Source: Paraferrimonas sedimenticola (GTDB lineage: Bacteria > Pseudomonadota > Gammaproteobacteria > Enterobacterales > Shewanellaceae). Taken from it: 64,000 bases of DNA. Under the pieces are notes generated by a model. That model was not told where the DNA came from, made no database searches, and saw only the letters and a list, made by a program, of their open reading frames with translations. Shown in pieces: positions 11,475 to 23,122 of the stretch. Positions within the stretch are counted from its first letter, which is position 1. Every line of letters starts with the position of its first letter. The translations under genes were made by a program, and so were the position numbers. Location: contig NZ_NRIR01000002.1 in assembly GCF_002282855.1 (NCBI RefSeq), forward strand, positions 124,001 to 188,000, read 5' to 3'.

Positions 11475-12710
11475 ATGACCAAGACCATGGAAAGAAATTT
11501 GATTGTGGGATTAGACATTGGTACTTCGGTGACCAATGTAATCATCGGCGAGGTGCTGCCCGACGGTGAGATCAGCGTAGTGGGTGTGGGTAGCCACCCG
11601 TCGCGCGGCATGGACAAGGGCGGGGTGAATGACCTCGACTCAGTGATGCGCTCAATTCAGCGCGCCATGGATCAGGCCGAACTCATGGCTGACTGCCAAG
11701 TGTCCTCGGTTTACTTGAGCATTTCGGGCAAGCACATCGCTTGTCAAAACGAGAACGGCATGGTGTCCATCAACGACGAAGAAGTGACTCAGGAAGACGT
11801 CGACAATGTGATTCACACCGCCAAATCGGTGAAGATCCCCAATGAGCGTCGAATTTTGCACGTGATGCCATCGGAATTCACCATTGATGTGCAAGACGGT
11901 ATTCGCAGCCCGATTGGTATGTCGGGGATGCGTATGGAAGCCAAGGTGCACATGGTGACCTGCGCCAATGACATGGCCAAGAACATTACCAAGAGTGTTG
12001 AGCGCTGCAATCTGCACGTAGATGACTTGGTGTTCTCAGCAATTGCATCGGCTGATGCTGTGCTGACTGATGATGAAAAAGATTTGGGCGTGTGTCTGGT
12101 GGACATGGGCGGTGGTACCACCGACATTGCCATCTACACCCATGGCGCATTGCGTCACAGCGCGGTGCTGCCGATCGCCGGTAATCAGGTGACCAACGAC
12201 ATCGCCAAGATTTTCAAAACGCCACTCTCGCACGCAGAGCAGATTAAGGTGCAGTACGCCTCGGCGCGTTCCAACTTGGTCAGCCAGGAAGAGAATATTG
12301 AAGTGCCGTCGGTGGGAGGGCGTCCATCGCGCTCTATGTCGCGCCATACATTGGCGGAAGTGGTAGAGCCAAGATATCAAGAGTTGTTCGAATTAGTGCA
12401 GGATGAACTGCGCAAAAGCGGTCTAGAAGACCAGGTAGTGGCAGGTATTGTCCTTACCGGCGGTACTGCCCAAATTGAAGGTGTGGTAGATGTGGCTGAA
12501 GCCTGTTTTGGGGTTCAAGTTCGCGTCGCTAAGCCGTTGGAAGTGAAAGGTTTGTCCGAATACGTGGAACAACCGGGTTTTTCCACCGCGGTGGGGCTGC
12601 TAAGATATGGCGCCCGCGAAATGATGGACAAGCGCACTGACAACAAAGAAACCAATCCAGTGTCCGGCACTTGGACAAAGATCCAGCGCTGGTTCAAAGG
12701 GGAATTTTAG
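11475..12710 (+). CDS. ftsA: Cell division protein FtsA
   Basis: Actin-like ATPase that tethers FtsZ to the inner membrane and recruits later divisome proteins. Phosphate-binding segments include GLDIGTSVTNVIIGE near the N-terminus and VDMGGGTTDIAIY in the middle. The C-terminus ends in an amphipathic helix (SGTWTKIQRWFKGEF), the membrane-targeting sequence. 411 aa. It lies 60 bases ahead of ftsZ, with no terminator between them. Confidence 0.97.
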   Translation: MTKTMERNLIVGLDIGTSVTNVIIGEVLPDGEISVVGVGSHPSRGMDKGGVNDLDSVMRSIQRAMDQAELMADCQVSSVYLSISGKHIACQNENGMVSINDEEVTQEDVDNVIHTAKSVKIPNERRILHVMPSEFTIDVQDGIRSPIGMSGMRMEAKVHMVTCANDMAKNITKSVERCNLHVDDLVFSAIASADAVLTDDEKDLGVCLVDMGGGTTDIAIYTHGALRHSAVLPIAGNQVTNDIAKIFKTPLSHAEQIKVQYASARSNLVSQEENIEVPSVGGRPSRSMSRHTLAEVVEPRYQELFELVQDELRKSGLEDQVVAGIVLTGGTAQIEGVVDVAEACFGVQVRVAKPLEVKGLSEYVEQPGFSTAVGLLRYGAREMMDKRTDNKETNPVSGTWTKIQRWFKGEF

Positions 12711-12770
12711 GGGGCTGCAGCGCGGCCAACTGGAATAAAAAAGCAGGCAATAAAAACGGAGAATAGAACC

Positions 12771-13940
12771 ATGTTTGACATCATGGATAGTCACGCGGAT
12801 GACGCGGTAATTAAGGTCGTCGGGGTAGGCGGCGGTGGCGGTAACGCCGTAGAACACATGGTGAGCCAGACCATTGAAGGGGTCGAGTTCATCGTAACTA
12901 ACACAGATGCGCAAGCGCTGCGCAAGTCGAACGCCAATTCCAGCATTCAAATTGGTAAAGACGTCACCAAGGGTTTGGGCGCAGGTGCCAACCCGGAAAT
13001 TGGTCGTCTGTCGGCTGAAGAAGACAAAGACGCCATTCGTCAGGCCTTAAAAGGTGCTGACATGGTATTCATCGCTGCCGGTATGGGCGGTGGTACGGGA
13101 ACCGGTGCAGCCCCTGTAGTAGCTGAAGTGGCCCGTGAAGAAGGTATTTTGACTGTTGCTGTGGTCACTAAGCCGTTCCCGTTTGAAGGTAAGAAGCGCA
13201 TGGCGTTTGCGGACCAAGGCATTGAGATGCTGGCACAGAACGTTGACTCGTTAATCACCATTCCAAACGAGAAGCTATTAAAAGTATTGGGTCGTGGCAC
13301 CTCGCTACTTGACGCGTTTGCTGCTGCCAACAACGTGCTGTTAGGTGCGGTTCAAGGCATCGCTGAGTTGATTACTCGCCCAGGTTTGATCAATGTCGAC
13401 TTTGCCGACGTAAAGACCGTGATGTCAGAAATGGGTAACGCCATGATGGGCACGGGTGTGGCTCGCGGTGAAGATCGCGCAGAAGAAGCGGCCGAAGCGG
13501 CGGTGGCCAGCCCACTGCTTGAAGACATCGACTTGGCCGGTGCGCGCGGCGTACTGGTTAACATTACTGCCGGTATGGATGTCAGCATCGATGAGTTTGA
13601 AACCGTGGGTAACCACGTCAAAGCGTACGCTTCTGACAATGCGACCGTGGTTGTTGGTGCTGTGATTGACCCTGAGATGAGCGAAGAGTTGCGCGTGACT
13701 GTGGTAGCGACCGGTATTGGCGCTGATAAGAAGCCCGATATCACGCTAGTGCAGCCAACGGCCAAGCCGCAACCGGCTCCAGTACAGCGCCCAGAGCCTG
13801 TGCAAGTCGAAGCGCCAGTGGTTGAAACTGCGACTTTTGAAGTGGGTAACGCTCAAGCTCAGCCTGAGACCAATGCGGGTGCGCAAAAAGACCCAGGCTA
13901 TTTGGACATCCCGGCGTTCTTGCGTAAACAAGCGGACTAA
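12771..13940 (+). CDS. ftsZ: Cell division GTPase FtsZ
   Basis: Tubulin-like GTPase that forms the cytokinetic ring. The tubulin signature GGGTGTG is at residues 106-112 and the T7 region [11 protein letters not shown] is present. A flexible Pro/Ala/Glu-rich linker of about 50 residues leads to the conserved C-terminal peptide [13 protein letters not shown], which binds FtsA, ZipA and ZapD. 389 aa. A GGAG site lies ten bases before the ATG. A possible intrinsic terminator overlaps the stop codon. Confidence 0.98.
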   Translation: MFDIMDSHADDAVIKVVGVGGGGGNAVEHMVSQTIEGVEFIVTNTDAQALRKSNANSSIQIGKDVTKGLGAGANPEIGRLSAEEDKDAIRQALKGADMVFIAAGMGGGTGTGAAPVVAEVAREEGILTVAVVTKPFPFEGKKRMAFADQGIEMLAQNVDSLITIPNEKLLKVLGRGTSLLDAFAAANNVLLGAVQGIAELITRPGLINVDFADVKTVMSEMGNAMMGTGVARGEDRAEEAAEAAVASPLLEDIDLAGARGVLVNITAGMDVSIDEFETVGNHVKAYASDNATVVVGAVIDPEMSEELRVTVVATGIGADKKPDITLVQPTAKPQPAPVQRPEPVQVEAPVVETATFEVGNAQAQPETNAGAQKDPGYLDIPAFLRKQAD

Positions 13941-13953
13941 TTTGTCCGTTTTT
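13930..13953 (+). terminator. Possible weak terminator overlapping the ftsZ stop codon
   Basis: Stem CGGAC (13933-13937) and GTCCG (13944-13948) with a 6-base loop that contains the ftsZ TAA, extended by A-T and G-T pairs and followed by a T run. The stem is short, so termination may be partial. Confidence 0.4.
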
Positions 13954-13977
13954 GTGGGCTGCGTCTTAGTCGCTTTT

Positions 13978-14005
13978 TTGCGATGGTGCTAGCTTGTGTT
14001 AAGAT
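13978..14005 (+). promoter_or_regulatory. Candidate sigma-70 promoter for lpxC
   Basis: TTGCGA (13978-13983) and TAAGAT (14000-14005) are 16 bases apart. A TG one base before the -10 gives an extended -10. It lies in the ftsZ-lpxC spacer, where E. coli also has a separate lpxC promoter. Assigned by eye only. Confidence 0.4.
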
Positions 14006-14052
14006 ATCCGACCAGCAGTTGATACAAAACTGATAAAAGCTAAGGTAAGAGG

Positions 14053-14964
14053 ATGATTTTTCAAAGAACTGTTCAAAAAAAGGTGCAAGTAACCGGAGTG
14101 GGATTACACTCGGGTAACAAAGTGCAGCTGTCTATCAGCCCTGCGCCTGTGAATAGTGGCATTTCTTTGGTTCGCACAGACCTTACTCCAAATGTCAGTA
14201 TTCCTGCCAAAGCCGAACTGGTGCGTGAAACCACCATGTGCACCACCTTAGTCAACGATGAAGGTGTAAAAATTGCGACCGTTGAGCATTTGTTCTCAGC
14301 GCTAGCCGGCTTGGGTATCGATAACGCAGTTATCGAAGTGGACGCGCCAGAGATTCCAATTATGGATGGCAGTGCGAGTCCGTTTGTGTTCTTGTTGCAA
14401 AGCGCGGGTATCCACGAGCAACAAGCACCTAAGAAGTACCTTCGCATCAAGAAGACGGTTCGCGTCGAAGATGGTGACAAGTGGGCAGAATTCCGCCCAT
14501 ACAAAGGTTTTAAAATCGATTTCGCTATCGATTTTAACCACCCAGAAATCGCTCGCTCTCAACAACACATGGTAATGGACTTCTCCGCCGGTGCCTTTGT
14601 GAAAGAGATTAGCCGAGCCCGTACCTTCGGTTTCATGCGTGACATCGAATACTTGCGTGCCAACAACCTAGCCTTAGGCGGCAGCATGGAAAATGCGGTA
14701 GTGCTGGATGAGTACAAGGTTCTGAATCCCAACGGCCTGCGTTGCGATAACGAGTTTGTGAAGCACAAGATTCTGGATGCCTTTGGCGATTTGTACTTGG
14801 CGGGACACGCGGTGTTAACCGAGTTTGTTGCCTACAAGTCAGGCCACGATCTCAACAACCAGCTGGTTCGCGCCCTATTGGCCGATGCAGAAGCTTGGGA
14901 GTTGGTGAGCTTTGATGCGGAAGACAAGGTGCCAGTGAACTACGGTGTTCCTGCACTAGCGTAA
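14053..14964 (+). CDS. lpxC: UDP-3-O-acyl-GlcNAc deacetylase LpxC
   Basis: Zinc enzyme for the committed step of lipid A synthesis. The zinc ligands align with the E. coli numbering: H79 ([10 protein letters not shown]), H238 and D242 ([10 protein letters not shown]). 303 aa, the usual length. The ATG follows AAGAGG. The C-terminus is short and ends in a plain hydrophobic/Ala stretch (GVPALA), similar to the degradation-signal end of the E. coli protein; that role here is inference. Followed by a strong hairpin shared with the convergent dciA. Confidence 0.97.
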   Translation: MIFQRTVQKKVQVTGVGLHSGNKVQLSISPAPVNSGISLVRTDLTPNVSIPAKAELVRETTMCTTLVNDEGVKIATVEHLFSALAGLGIDNAVIEVDAPEIPIMDGSASPFVFLLQSAGIHEQQAPKKYLRIKKTVRVEDGDKWAEFRPYKGFKIDFAIDFNHPEIARSQQHMVMDFSAGAFVKEISRARTFGFMRDIEYLRANNLALGGSMENAVVLDEYKVLNPNGLRCDNEFVKHKILDAFGDLYLAGHAVLTEFVAYKSGHDLNNQLVRALLADAEAWELVSFDAEDKVPVNYGVPALA

Positions 14965-14979
14965 GCGCGAAAAATACGA

Positions 14980-15423
14980 TTAACGGCTGGCCTTGAGTGC
15001 CAGCCGTTTTAGTTTCTCGCCCAAGCTACCACCAATGCTCTCAGCAGCTTCACAAATGGTGGTTGCGGCGGTCTGCGAGATGCGGTTGCTATGAGTCGGT
15101 TCTTTTTTGGTGATCTGCGCCATCTGTGGGTTGACTTTGACTTCAATAGCCGCCAGCATTGGCAAAGATTGCGTCCGTAACCAATCGGTTAATGCGGGCT
15201 TAACAAAATTCAAGCGAGTGTGCCAACTGGCACTCTCCACGGCGACCACCAAAACGCCATCGCGCAGGTTCATGACCTGCAGGTGTTGCGACAAGGGGTT
15301 GCCAACAAAGTGCTTAACTTGCTTATCCAAGGTGCTGATATGCTCTGCATGATGCAGTAGCTGATGGAGACGGTTGTTGCCTTTAGCAACGTTCTCCAGA
15401 CCTTTGGGCTTAAGCTTTTTCAC
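14980..15423 (-). CDS. dciA: DciA (DUF721) replicative helicase operator/loader
   Basis: Small basic protein of the DUF721 family, now known as DciA, which interacts with the replicative helicase DnaB in bacteria that lack the phage-derived loaders DnaC or DnaI. The core fold is at about residues 15-95 (HHAEHISTLDKQVKHFV, VVAVESASWHTRLNFVKPAL). The last third is less conserved. 147 aa. The start is GTG with no good ribosome site, so the exact start is uncertain. It lies divergent from the M23 peptidase gene with 32 bases between starts. The lpxC-dciA-M23-secA order is the known arrangement in several marine gammaproteobacteria. Confidence 0.85.
   Translation of the reverse strand: MKKLKPKGLENVAKGNNRLHQLLHHAEHISTLDKQVKHFVGNPLSQHLQVMNLRDGVLVVAVESASWHTRLNFVKPALTDWLRTQSLPMLAAIEVKVNPQMAQITKKEPTHSNRISQTAATTICEAAESIGGSLGEKLKRLALKASR
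14982..15012. terminator. Bidirectional terminator between lpxC and dciA
   Basis: Ten-base arms AACGGCTGGC (14982-14991) and GCCAGCCGTT (14999-15008) with a 7-base loop and T-rich 3' side. It starts within the dciA stop codon and lies 17 bases after lpxC, so it can serve both convergent genes. Confidence 0.75.
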
Positions 15424-15455
15424 GGTAGGTTAATCACTGGCTAATTGAGACAGGT

Positions 15456-16358
15456 ATGAGTGTAACAGTATTTATTCAGCGACGAAAAGGCGTGCTGCGC
15501 TGGCAACCGGGTAAAGCCTGGCTGCTGCTGCCGGTGGCGCTTATCGCTGCAACTGCTTACCTGTCAATTCACCAAAGCGAGACTCAAGCGGAGCAATTGC
15601 TCGCAGAGGAGCGCGAATCCCACCAAACCGATTTATCCCTCGAAGAAGTTGCCGAACTGAAAAAGGCCACCAAAGCCCAACTGCAAATGCTGGCTACCAA
15701 AGTAGCGAGTATTCAGGCGCGCTTGGCGCGAATGGAGGCCCTAGGCGAACAAGTGGCGGAAAAAGCGCGCTTGGCCGATCAGTTTGATTTCAGTGGTGAA
15801 GTGGGCGTGGGCGGTGAAGAGTTATCGGAGCAACCGATTGAACTCCAAGAATTAATGCTGCAAATGGACCAATTGATGGGTCGTTTGCAGAAAAACGATG
15901 ATGAGTTGGCACTGCTTGGTGTAGTGACCCACAATCATCACGTTGATGAACAGAGATACATTACCGGCAGACCAATCAAAAAAGGTTGGATGTCATCTCC
16001 TTACGGCATTCGCAACGACCCATTTTCTGGGCGCAAAGCAATGCATAAGGGGATGGATTTTGCTGGTAGCGAAGGGGAAGCGGTGATCGCCACTGGCGCG
16101 GGCGTCGTTACCTGGGCAGAGACCTTGTTTGGCTATGGTGAAATGGTCGAAATCGACCATGGCAACGGCTTAAAAACCCGATATGGCCACAACAAAGAAA
16201 TCCTCGTTAAGGTGGGTGACGTGGTAGCCAAGGGGCAAGAAATTGCGCTAATGGGTAGCACTGGCCGCTCCACCGGTCCTCATGTTCATTACGAAGTGTT
16301 GCGTTCGGGAAAACAAGTTGACCCGAACAATTACGTATATCGCAAACCGCGAGTATAA
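15456..16358 (+). CDS. M23-family metallopeptidase, membrane-anchored
   Basis: Probable murein endopeptidase or amidase activator in the periplasm. One N-terminal membrane anchor (about residues 21-36) is followed by a coiled-coil region (about 45-105) and a C-terminal LytM/M23 domain. The zinc ligands are present: H197 and D201 (HKGMD) and H276 and H278 (HVHYE), so the domain looks catalytically competent rather than a degenerate activator. 300 aa. It occupies the place between dciA and secA where enteric bacteria have secM. It resembles NlpD/MepM-like proteins, but substrate and partners cannot be read from sequence. Confidence 0.85.
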   Translation: MSVTVFIQRRKGVLRWQPGKAWLLLPVALIAATAYLSIHQSETQAEQLLAEERESHQTDLSLEEVAELKKATKAQLQMLATKVASIQARLARMEALGEQVAEKARLADQFDFSGEVGVGGEELSEQPIELQELMLQMDQLMGRLQKNDDELALLGVVTHNHHVDEQRYITGRPIKKGWMSSPYGIRNDPFSGRKAMHKGMDFAGSEGEAVIATGAGVVTWAETLFGYGEMVEIDHGNGLKTRYGHNKEILVKVGDVVAKGQEIALMGSTGRSTGPHVHYEVLRSGKQVDPNNYVYRKPRV

Positions 16359-16365
16359 TGACGCT

Positions 16366-16400
16366 TTCGGGCGATAAGCCTCGGGCCCTGCCCGAATTTT
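16366..16400 (+). promoter_or_regulatory. Alternative hairpins in the secA leader
   Basis: TTCGGGC (16366-16372) and TCGGGC (16381-16386) can each pair with GCCCGAA (16390-16396), giving mutually exclusive stems. The shorter hairpin is followed by ATTTTC. It lies between the M23 stop and secA and may be an attenuator or a translation control element. A perfect TATAAT lies just upstream (16354-16359) but has no clear -35. Confidence 0.3.
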
Positions 16401-16422
16401 CACACAACTAAAGTGAACTCAG

Positions 16423-19143
<2,721 letters not shown>

Positions 19144-19157
19144 ACCGAGTCATTGAG

Positions 19158-19184
19158 AAAAAGCGCACTTAGGTGCGCTTTTTT
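19158..19184 (+). terminator. Intrinsic terminator after secA
   Basis: AAGCGCAC (19161-19168), loop TTAG, GTGCGCTT (19173-19180), then a run of T. An A run precedes the stem. Confidence 0.85.
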
Positions 19185-19213
19185 GTGGAAAAAATTTATA
19201 AGGTGGGAAGCCT

Positions 19214-19612
19214 GTGAAACGAATTGAAGTCGCAGTGGCGGTAATAGTTAATCAACACGGCCAAGTGCTAATCGCCAAGCGCCCTGAACATCTGCACCAA
19301 GGTGGCAAGTGGGAATACCCAGGTGGAAAAATAGAAACTGGCGAGAGCGTTCATCAAGCCATGGTGCGAGAGATTCGCGAAGAGTTGGCGCTTGAGTTGG
19401 GCGAGTCGGAAGAGCTTATTACCTTAGACTACGAATACTCGGATAAGCACGTGCGACTGTGTGTGCGCTGGACGGAGCACTTCGAGGGTGAAGCGCGCGG
19501 TATGGAAGGGCAAGAAGTGCGCTGGGTGGATTGGCAGTCGCTTGAAGACTACCGCTTTCCCGATGCCAATCTGCCCATTTTGACGGCTATCGAAGCTCGA
19601 TTGGGCGCTTAG
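19214..19612 (+). CDS. mutT: 8-oxo-dGTP diphosphatase MutT
   Basis: Nudix hydrolase that removes oxidised 8-oxo-dGTP and prevents A-to-C transversions. The Nudix box spans residues 38-60: G38, E44, R52, E53, E56 and E57 are present, but the glycine near the end of the box is Ala (A59). GTG start at 19214 with GGTGGG upstream. 132 aa, as in E. coli. The stop codon overlaps that of the convergent ubiK. Position directly after secA is the classical arrangement. Confidence 0.93.
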   Translation: MKRIEVAVAVIVNQHGQVLIAKRPEHLHQGGKWEYPGGKIETGESVHQAMVREIREELALELGESEELITLDYEYSDKHVRLCVRWTEHFEGEARGMEGQEVRWVDWQSLEDYRFPDANLPILTAIEARLGA

Positions 19613-19857
19613 TCCTTTTGCGCTTGAATAAGCTGTTCTACTTGTTTTTCTAACTCTTCAAGTTTGGCACGAGTTTTCGCCAATACCTTTTGCTGCACGT
19701 CAAATTCTTCGCGTGAAACTAGGTCTAGCTTGAGAAGCTGTTGCTGCAATATCTGCTTGCTGCGCTCTTCAAATTCTCCGGCGGCTTGCTTTAGCCCTGG
19801 TGGCAGCGCTTCGCTGAGTTGCTTGGCGACCTGTTCGAGTTTTTGCGGGTCGATCAT
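19609..19857 (-). CDS. ubiK: Ubiquinone biosynthesis accessory factor UbiK
   Basis: Small coiled-coil protein (82 aa) of the YqiC/UbiK family, which helps the aerobic ubiquinone-making complex and binds the lipid carrier UbiJ. The sequence begins MIDPQKLEQVAKQL and ends in a predicted coiled coil (about residues 50-80), as in the family. I choose the ATG at 19857 because AAGGA lies six bases upstream; an ATG at 19863 is the alternative. Its stop overlaps the mutT stop. The role is inferred from family resemblance. Confidence 0.88.
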   Translation of the reverse strand: MIDPQKLEQVAKQLSEALPPGLKQAAGEFEERSKQILQQQLLKLDLVSREEFDVQQKVLAKTRAKLEELEKQVEQLIQAQKD

Positions 19858-19904
19858 AACCATTCCTTGAATATAGGTTTGGCGCCAGTGTAGCAAACGG
19901 CCCT

Positions 19905-19986
19905 GAGCTGTACCAAAAAAAAGGGCTGTACCAAAAAAAGGGCTGTACCAAAAAAGTCCTTACCAAAAATGGGCTGAACAAAAAAA
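19905..19986. repeat. Five-copy A-rich tandem repeat
   Basis: Imperfect tandem units of 15-18 bases built on GGGCTGTACC plus a run of A: 19905-19922, 19923-19939, 19940-19955, 19956-19970 and 19971-19986. Copies 2 and 3 are identical apart from the length of the A run, and copies 4 and 5 are diverged. It lies between the RND operon terminator and ubiK. Length variation of the A runs suggests slipped-strand mispairing. Confidence 0.85.
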
Positions 19987-20008
19987 CCGCTCGTTCGAGC
20001 GGCTTTTG
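19981..20008 (-). terminator. Terminator of the RND efflux operon
   Basis: CCGCTCG/CGAGCGG hairpin (19987-20002) that on the minus strand is followed by six T. The plus strand also has CTTTT, so it may act in both directions. Confidence 0.75.
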
Positions 20009-20022
20009 CTTAGGTGTAACGA

Positions 20023-23000
20023 TTATTCGGCTTGTGCTAGCGCCGGCTTGGACTCGTCAAACTCTTCGAGTGGTTTGTGGTCGGTGGCCAGGTAGGTATA
20101 AATTACCGGCAACACGAACAAGGTGAACAGGGTGCCAATTGCCAAACCCGATACAATCACCAAGCCTATGTTAAAGCGCGCCGCAGCACCTGCACCTACT
20201 GCAAACAGCAGTGGGATCAAGCCGGCAATCATGGCAGCTGTGGTCATCAGAATTGGGCGCAAGCGAATTTCTGCGGCCTTCATAATGGCACTGGTTTTAT
20301 CCCTGCCAAAATTCACCTGTTCTTCTTTGGCCACTTCGCACATCAAAATACCGTGCTTGGTGATAAGCCCCACCAGAGTGATCAAACCAATCTGGCTGTA
20401 GATATTCAGCGAGCTCCAACCAAAGATATGGGTCCAGCCCAAGGCAATTAATGCCCCGCTAATGGCTAGCGGTACCGATACCAAAATCACGAGAGGGTCG
20501 CGAATACTCTCAAACTGACTGGCGAGCACCAAGAAGATGATGGCTAGTGCCAGCAAGAAAGTGACATACAAAGCCGAGCCTTCGGTAACGTACTGGCGAG
20601 CTTCGCCCAAGAAGTCATAGCTATAGCCCACTGGCAACTGGTTTTGGCCGATATCCTGCATGTAAGCAATCGCGTCACCAATGGCCACGCCTGGAGTGTT
20701 TACCGCGCTGACGGTCATAGAGTTCATTTGGTTAAAGTGAGGCAGGGCACGTGGCTCGGCTTTCATTTCGACCTCAACTAAGCTCGATAAAGGAATCGAG
20801 CGACCATCCGCAGCTTTGACATAGTAGCTCTTCAAAGCTTCTGGACCGGCTCTAAAGCGACGTTCCACCTGCGGGATGACTTCGTATGAGCGACCGTCCA
20901 TGTTAATGCGGTTCACATACCCATCGCTCATCATGGTGGATAGGGTCATGCCTATGTCTTGCATGGTCACCCCATAGGCGCCGGCCATGTCGCGCTTGAT
21001 GTGCAGTTTCATGGTGGCCGAGTCGAACTTAAGGTCCACCATGGAGTAGATAAACAACGGGCTCTGCTGCACTTGCTCTAACACGCTCATGCCAATCTGG
21101 AACAGACTGTCAAAGCTGTTGGAGGTGGTAATCACAAACTGAATCGGCAGACCACTGGAAGCCCCAGGTAGCTCTGGCATTTGGAAAGTGGTCAATGACA
21201 ACTCGGGAACGTCTTTTACCACTCCGCCAAAGTACTTCTGCATGTCTGCTTGCGAGCGATCACGTTGACTCCAAGGCACCAAGGGCGCAATACCGAAGGC
21301 TTGGTTAGAGTTCGGCACACCAACAAAGGCAATCGATGAGGCGGTTTCTGGCTCTTGTTGCAAGCGCGCTGTGACGTCGGTCATCGATGCTTGAATGTAA
21401 TCCAGGTTGGCGGTCGACGGAGCGGTACCCATCATCATCAGCACCGACTTATCTTCATTCGGCGCCAATTCACTTGGGATGAAGCGGAACATAAGCGGTA
21501 GACTTGCCATAACAATCAAAGCGAACACTATGATGGCTGGTTTACGCTTCATGACCGCGCCCAGCATGCGTGCGTAGCGGCTGGTCATGCCGTGCAAAAA
21601 GCGCTCAACGCCTTGCTCGAATCGACTCGGCGTTGCGTTGGATTTAAGCAACTGCGAGCACATCATTGGCGATAGGGTTAGTGCCACAATGCCCGAGACA
21701 AACACCGCACCGGCCAAAGTGAGCGCAAATTCCTTAAACAGCGAGCCGGTAACCCCACCCATTAGCGCAATCGGTGCGTACACCGCGGCAAGGGTAATGG
21801 TCATTGAAATAACCGGTACTGCGATTTCACGGGTGCCTAGGATTGCTGCTCTGAATGGGCTCTCGCCCGCCTTCAGGTGACGGTCAACATTTTCCACCAC
21901 CACAATCGCGTCATCTACCACCAGACCAATTGCCAGAACCATGGCTAACAAAGTCATCAGGTTGAGACTGAAACCAAACATCTGCATGAAAATCGCCACC
22001 CCAATCAAAGACAGAGGAATGGTGACAATCGGAATAAGTACAGCGCGGAATGAGCCCAAGAATAGGGTGATCACCACGATGACGATCAGTGCCGCCTCGG
22101 CAATGGTTTTAATCACCTCGTTGATGGATTCTTCAATGGCTAACGACGAATCGTAAAGGGTGCGCATCTTGATGCTTGGAGGTAGGTTGCGGTCGAGCTC
22201 CGGCATCAACTCGCGCACATCGGCGGCCACATTTAGTGGGTTAGCGGTCGGCGTGACATCGATACCCACAATTACCGCTTCTTGACCTTCAGCCAGGGCG
22301 CGGTATGTATCGTGACTTTTCTCAAGGCTGATACTGGCAATATCGCCAAGACGAACCACCATGCCGTTGTTGTTACCAACCACTAGTCGTTCTAACTCTT
22401 CTACCGTGGCGACTTGCGTATCCGCGGTGCCATTGTAGAGGCCAAAAAAGCTGTTGGCCTGTCCGGCTGCCGACTGGAAGTTGTTGGCTTGCAGGACTTG
22501 GTTGACCTCAGTGGCACTCATGCCAAAGGCACCCATTCGCGCCGGGTCAAGCCAGATACGCATGGCGTATTTGATACCGCCGTAAAGGTTTACCTTTGCC
22601 ACCCCGTTCACCGTGAATAGCTGAGGGCGAACCACTCGCTCTAGATAGTCGGTGATTTGGCTCGAGTTAATACTGTCAGAGGAGAATGCAATGTACAGCA
22701 CCGAAGTTTGAGAGCCAGTGGACATCTCTACTGTCGGGTCTTGTGCTTCGTTAGGCAGTTGTGAGCGAACCGAGTTCACTTTTGCCAACACTTCTGCCAG
22801 CGCGCCATTGGGGTCGGTATTGAGCTTCATATTGACCGTGATGGTGGAGCGTCCAAGGAAACTCTGAGAGGTCATGAAGTCGATGTTGTCCGCTTGCGCA
22901 ATGGCTTGCTCAAGCGGCTGAGTAATAAAGCCCTGAATCAGATTGGCATCGGCACCGTAATAAGAGGTGTTCACTGTTACCACTGTTGTGGTCATTTCCG

Positions 23001-23115
23001 GGTACTGGCGCACTTGCATGTCGTTAAGCGCGTTGATACCCAATAACAGCAGCAGCAAGCTGATTGAGGCCGCCAATACTGGCCGGCGAATGAATATGTC
23101 TGTGAATCGCATCAT
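20023..23115 (-). CDS. RND (HAE1-type) multidrug efflux permease
   Basis: Inner-membrane proton-driven efflux pump subunit (1030 aa) related to AcrB, MexB and MexI. Membrane segments TM1 (IFIRRPVLAASISLLLLLLG) and the TM2-6 and TM7-12 clusters are visible. The proton-relay Asp pair is in TM4 (GLVVDDAIVVVEN) and the Lys is in TM10 (VGLITKHGILM). Two large periplasmic porter/docking loops fit the family. It is the second gene of an adaptor-permease pair 7 bases apart, under the upstream TetR gene. No outer-membrane channel gene is next to it, so it probably uses a TolC encoded elsewhere. Substrate unknown. Confidence 0.93.
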   Translation of the reverse strand: MMRFTDIFIRRPVLAASISLLLLLLGINALNDMQVRQYPEMTTTVVTVNTSYYGADANLIQGFITQPLEQAIAQADNIDFMTSQSFLGRSTITVNMKLNTDPNGALAEVLAKVNSVRSQLPNEAQDPTVEMSTGSQTSVLYIAFSSDSINSSQITDYLERVVRPQLFTVNGVAKVNLYGGIKYAMRIWLDPARMGAFGMSATEVNQVLQANNFQSAAGQANSFFGLYNGTADTQVATVEELERLVVGNNNGMVVRLGDIASISLEKSHDTYRALAEGQEAVIVGIDVTPTANPLNVAADVRELMPELDRNLPPSIKMRTLYDSSLAIEESINEVIKTIAEAALIVIVVITLFLGSFRAVLIPIVTIPLSLIGVAIFMQMFGFSLNLMTLLAMVLAIGLVVDDAIVVVENVDRHLKAGESPFRAAILGTREIAVPVISMTITLAAVYAPIALMGGVTGSLFKEFALTLAGAVFVSGIVALTLSPMMCSQLLKSNATPSRFEQGVERFLHGMTSRYARMLGAVMKRKPAIIVFALIVMASLPLMFRFIPSELAPNEDKSVLMMMGTAPSTANLDYIQASMTDVTARLQQEPETASSIAFVGVPNSNQAFGIAPLVPWSQRDRSQADMQKYFGGVVKDVPELSLTTFQMPELPGASSGLPIQFVITTSNSFDSLFQIGMSVLEQVQQSPLFIYSMVDLKFDSATMKLHIKRDMAGAYGVTMQDIGMTLSTMMSDGYVNRINMDGRSYEVIPQVERRFRAGPEALKSYYVKAADGRSIPLSSLVEVEMKAEPRALPHFNQMNSMTVSAVNTPGVAIGDAIAYMQDIGQNQLPVGYSYDFLGEARQYVTEGSALYVTFLLALAIIFLVLASQFESIRDPLVILVSVPLAISGALIALGWTHIFGWSSLNIYSQIGLITLVGLITKHGILMCEVAKEEQVNFGRDKTSAIMKAAEIRLRPILMTTAAMIAGLIPLLFAVGAGAAARFNIGLVIVSGLAIGTLFTLFVLPVIYTYLATDHKPLEEFDESKPALAQAE

Positions 23116-23122
23116 TGGCCCC

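Noticed and set aside
19769-19981. 70-codon minus-strand frame rich in Phe, Trp and Tyr
   Set aside because: Its first half is only a translation of the A-rich tandem repeat, and it runs over ubiK in another frame.
19905-19986. Possible CRISPR-like array
   Set aside because: The repeats are adjacent with no unique spacers and only 15-18 bases long. It is a simple tandem repeat.
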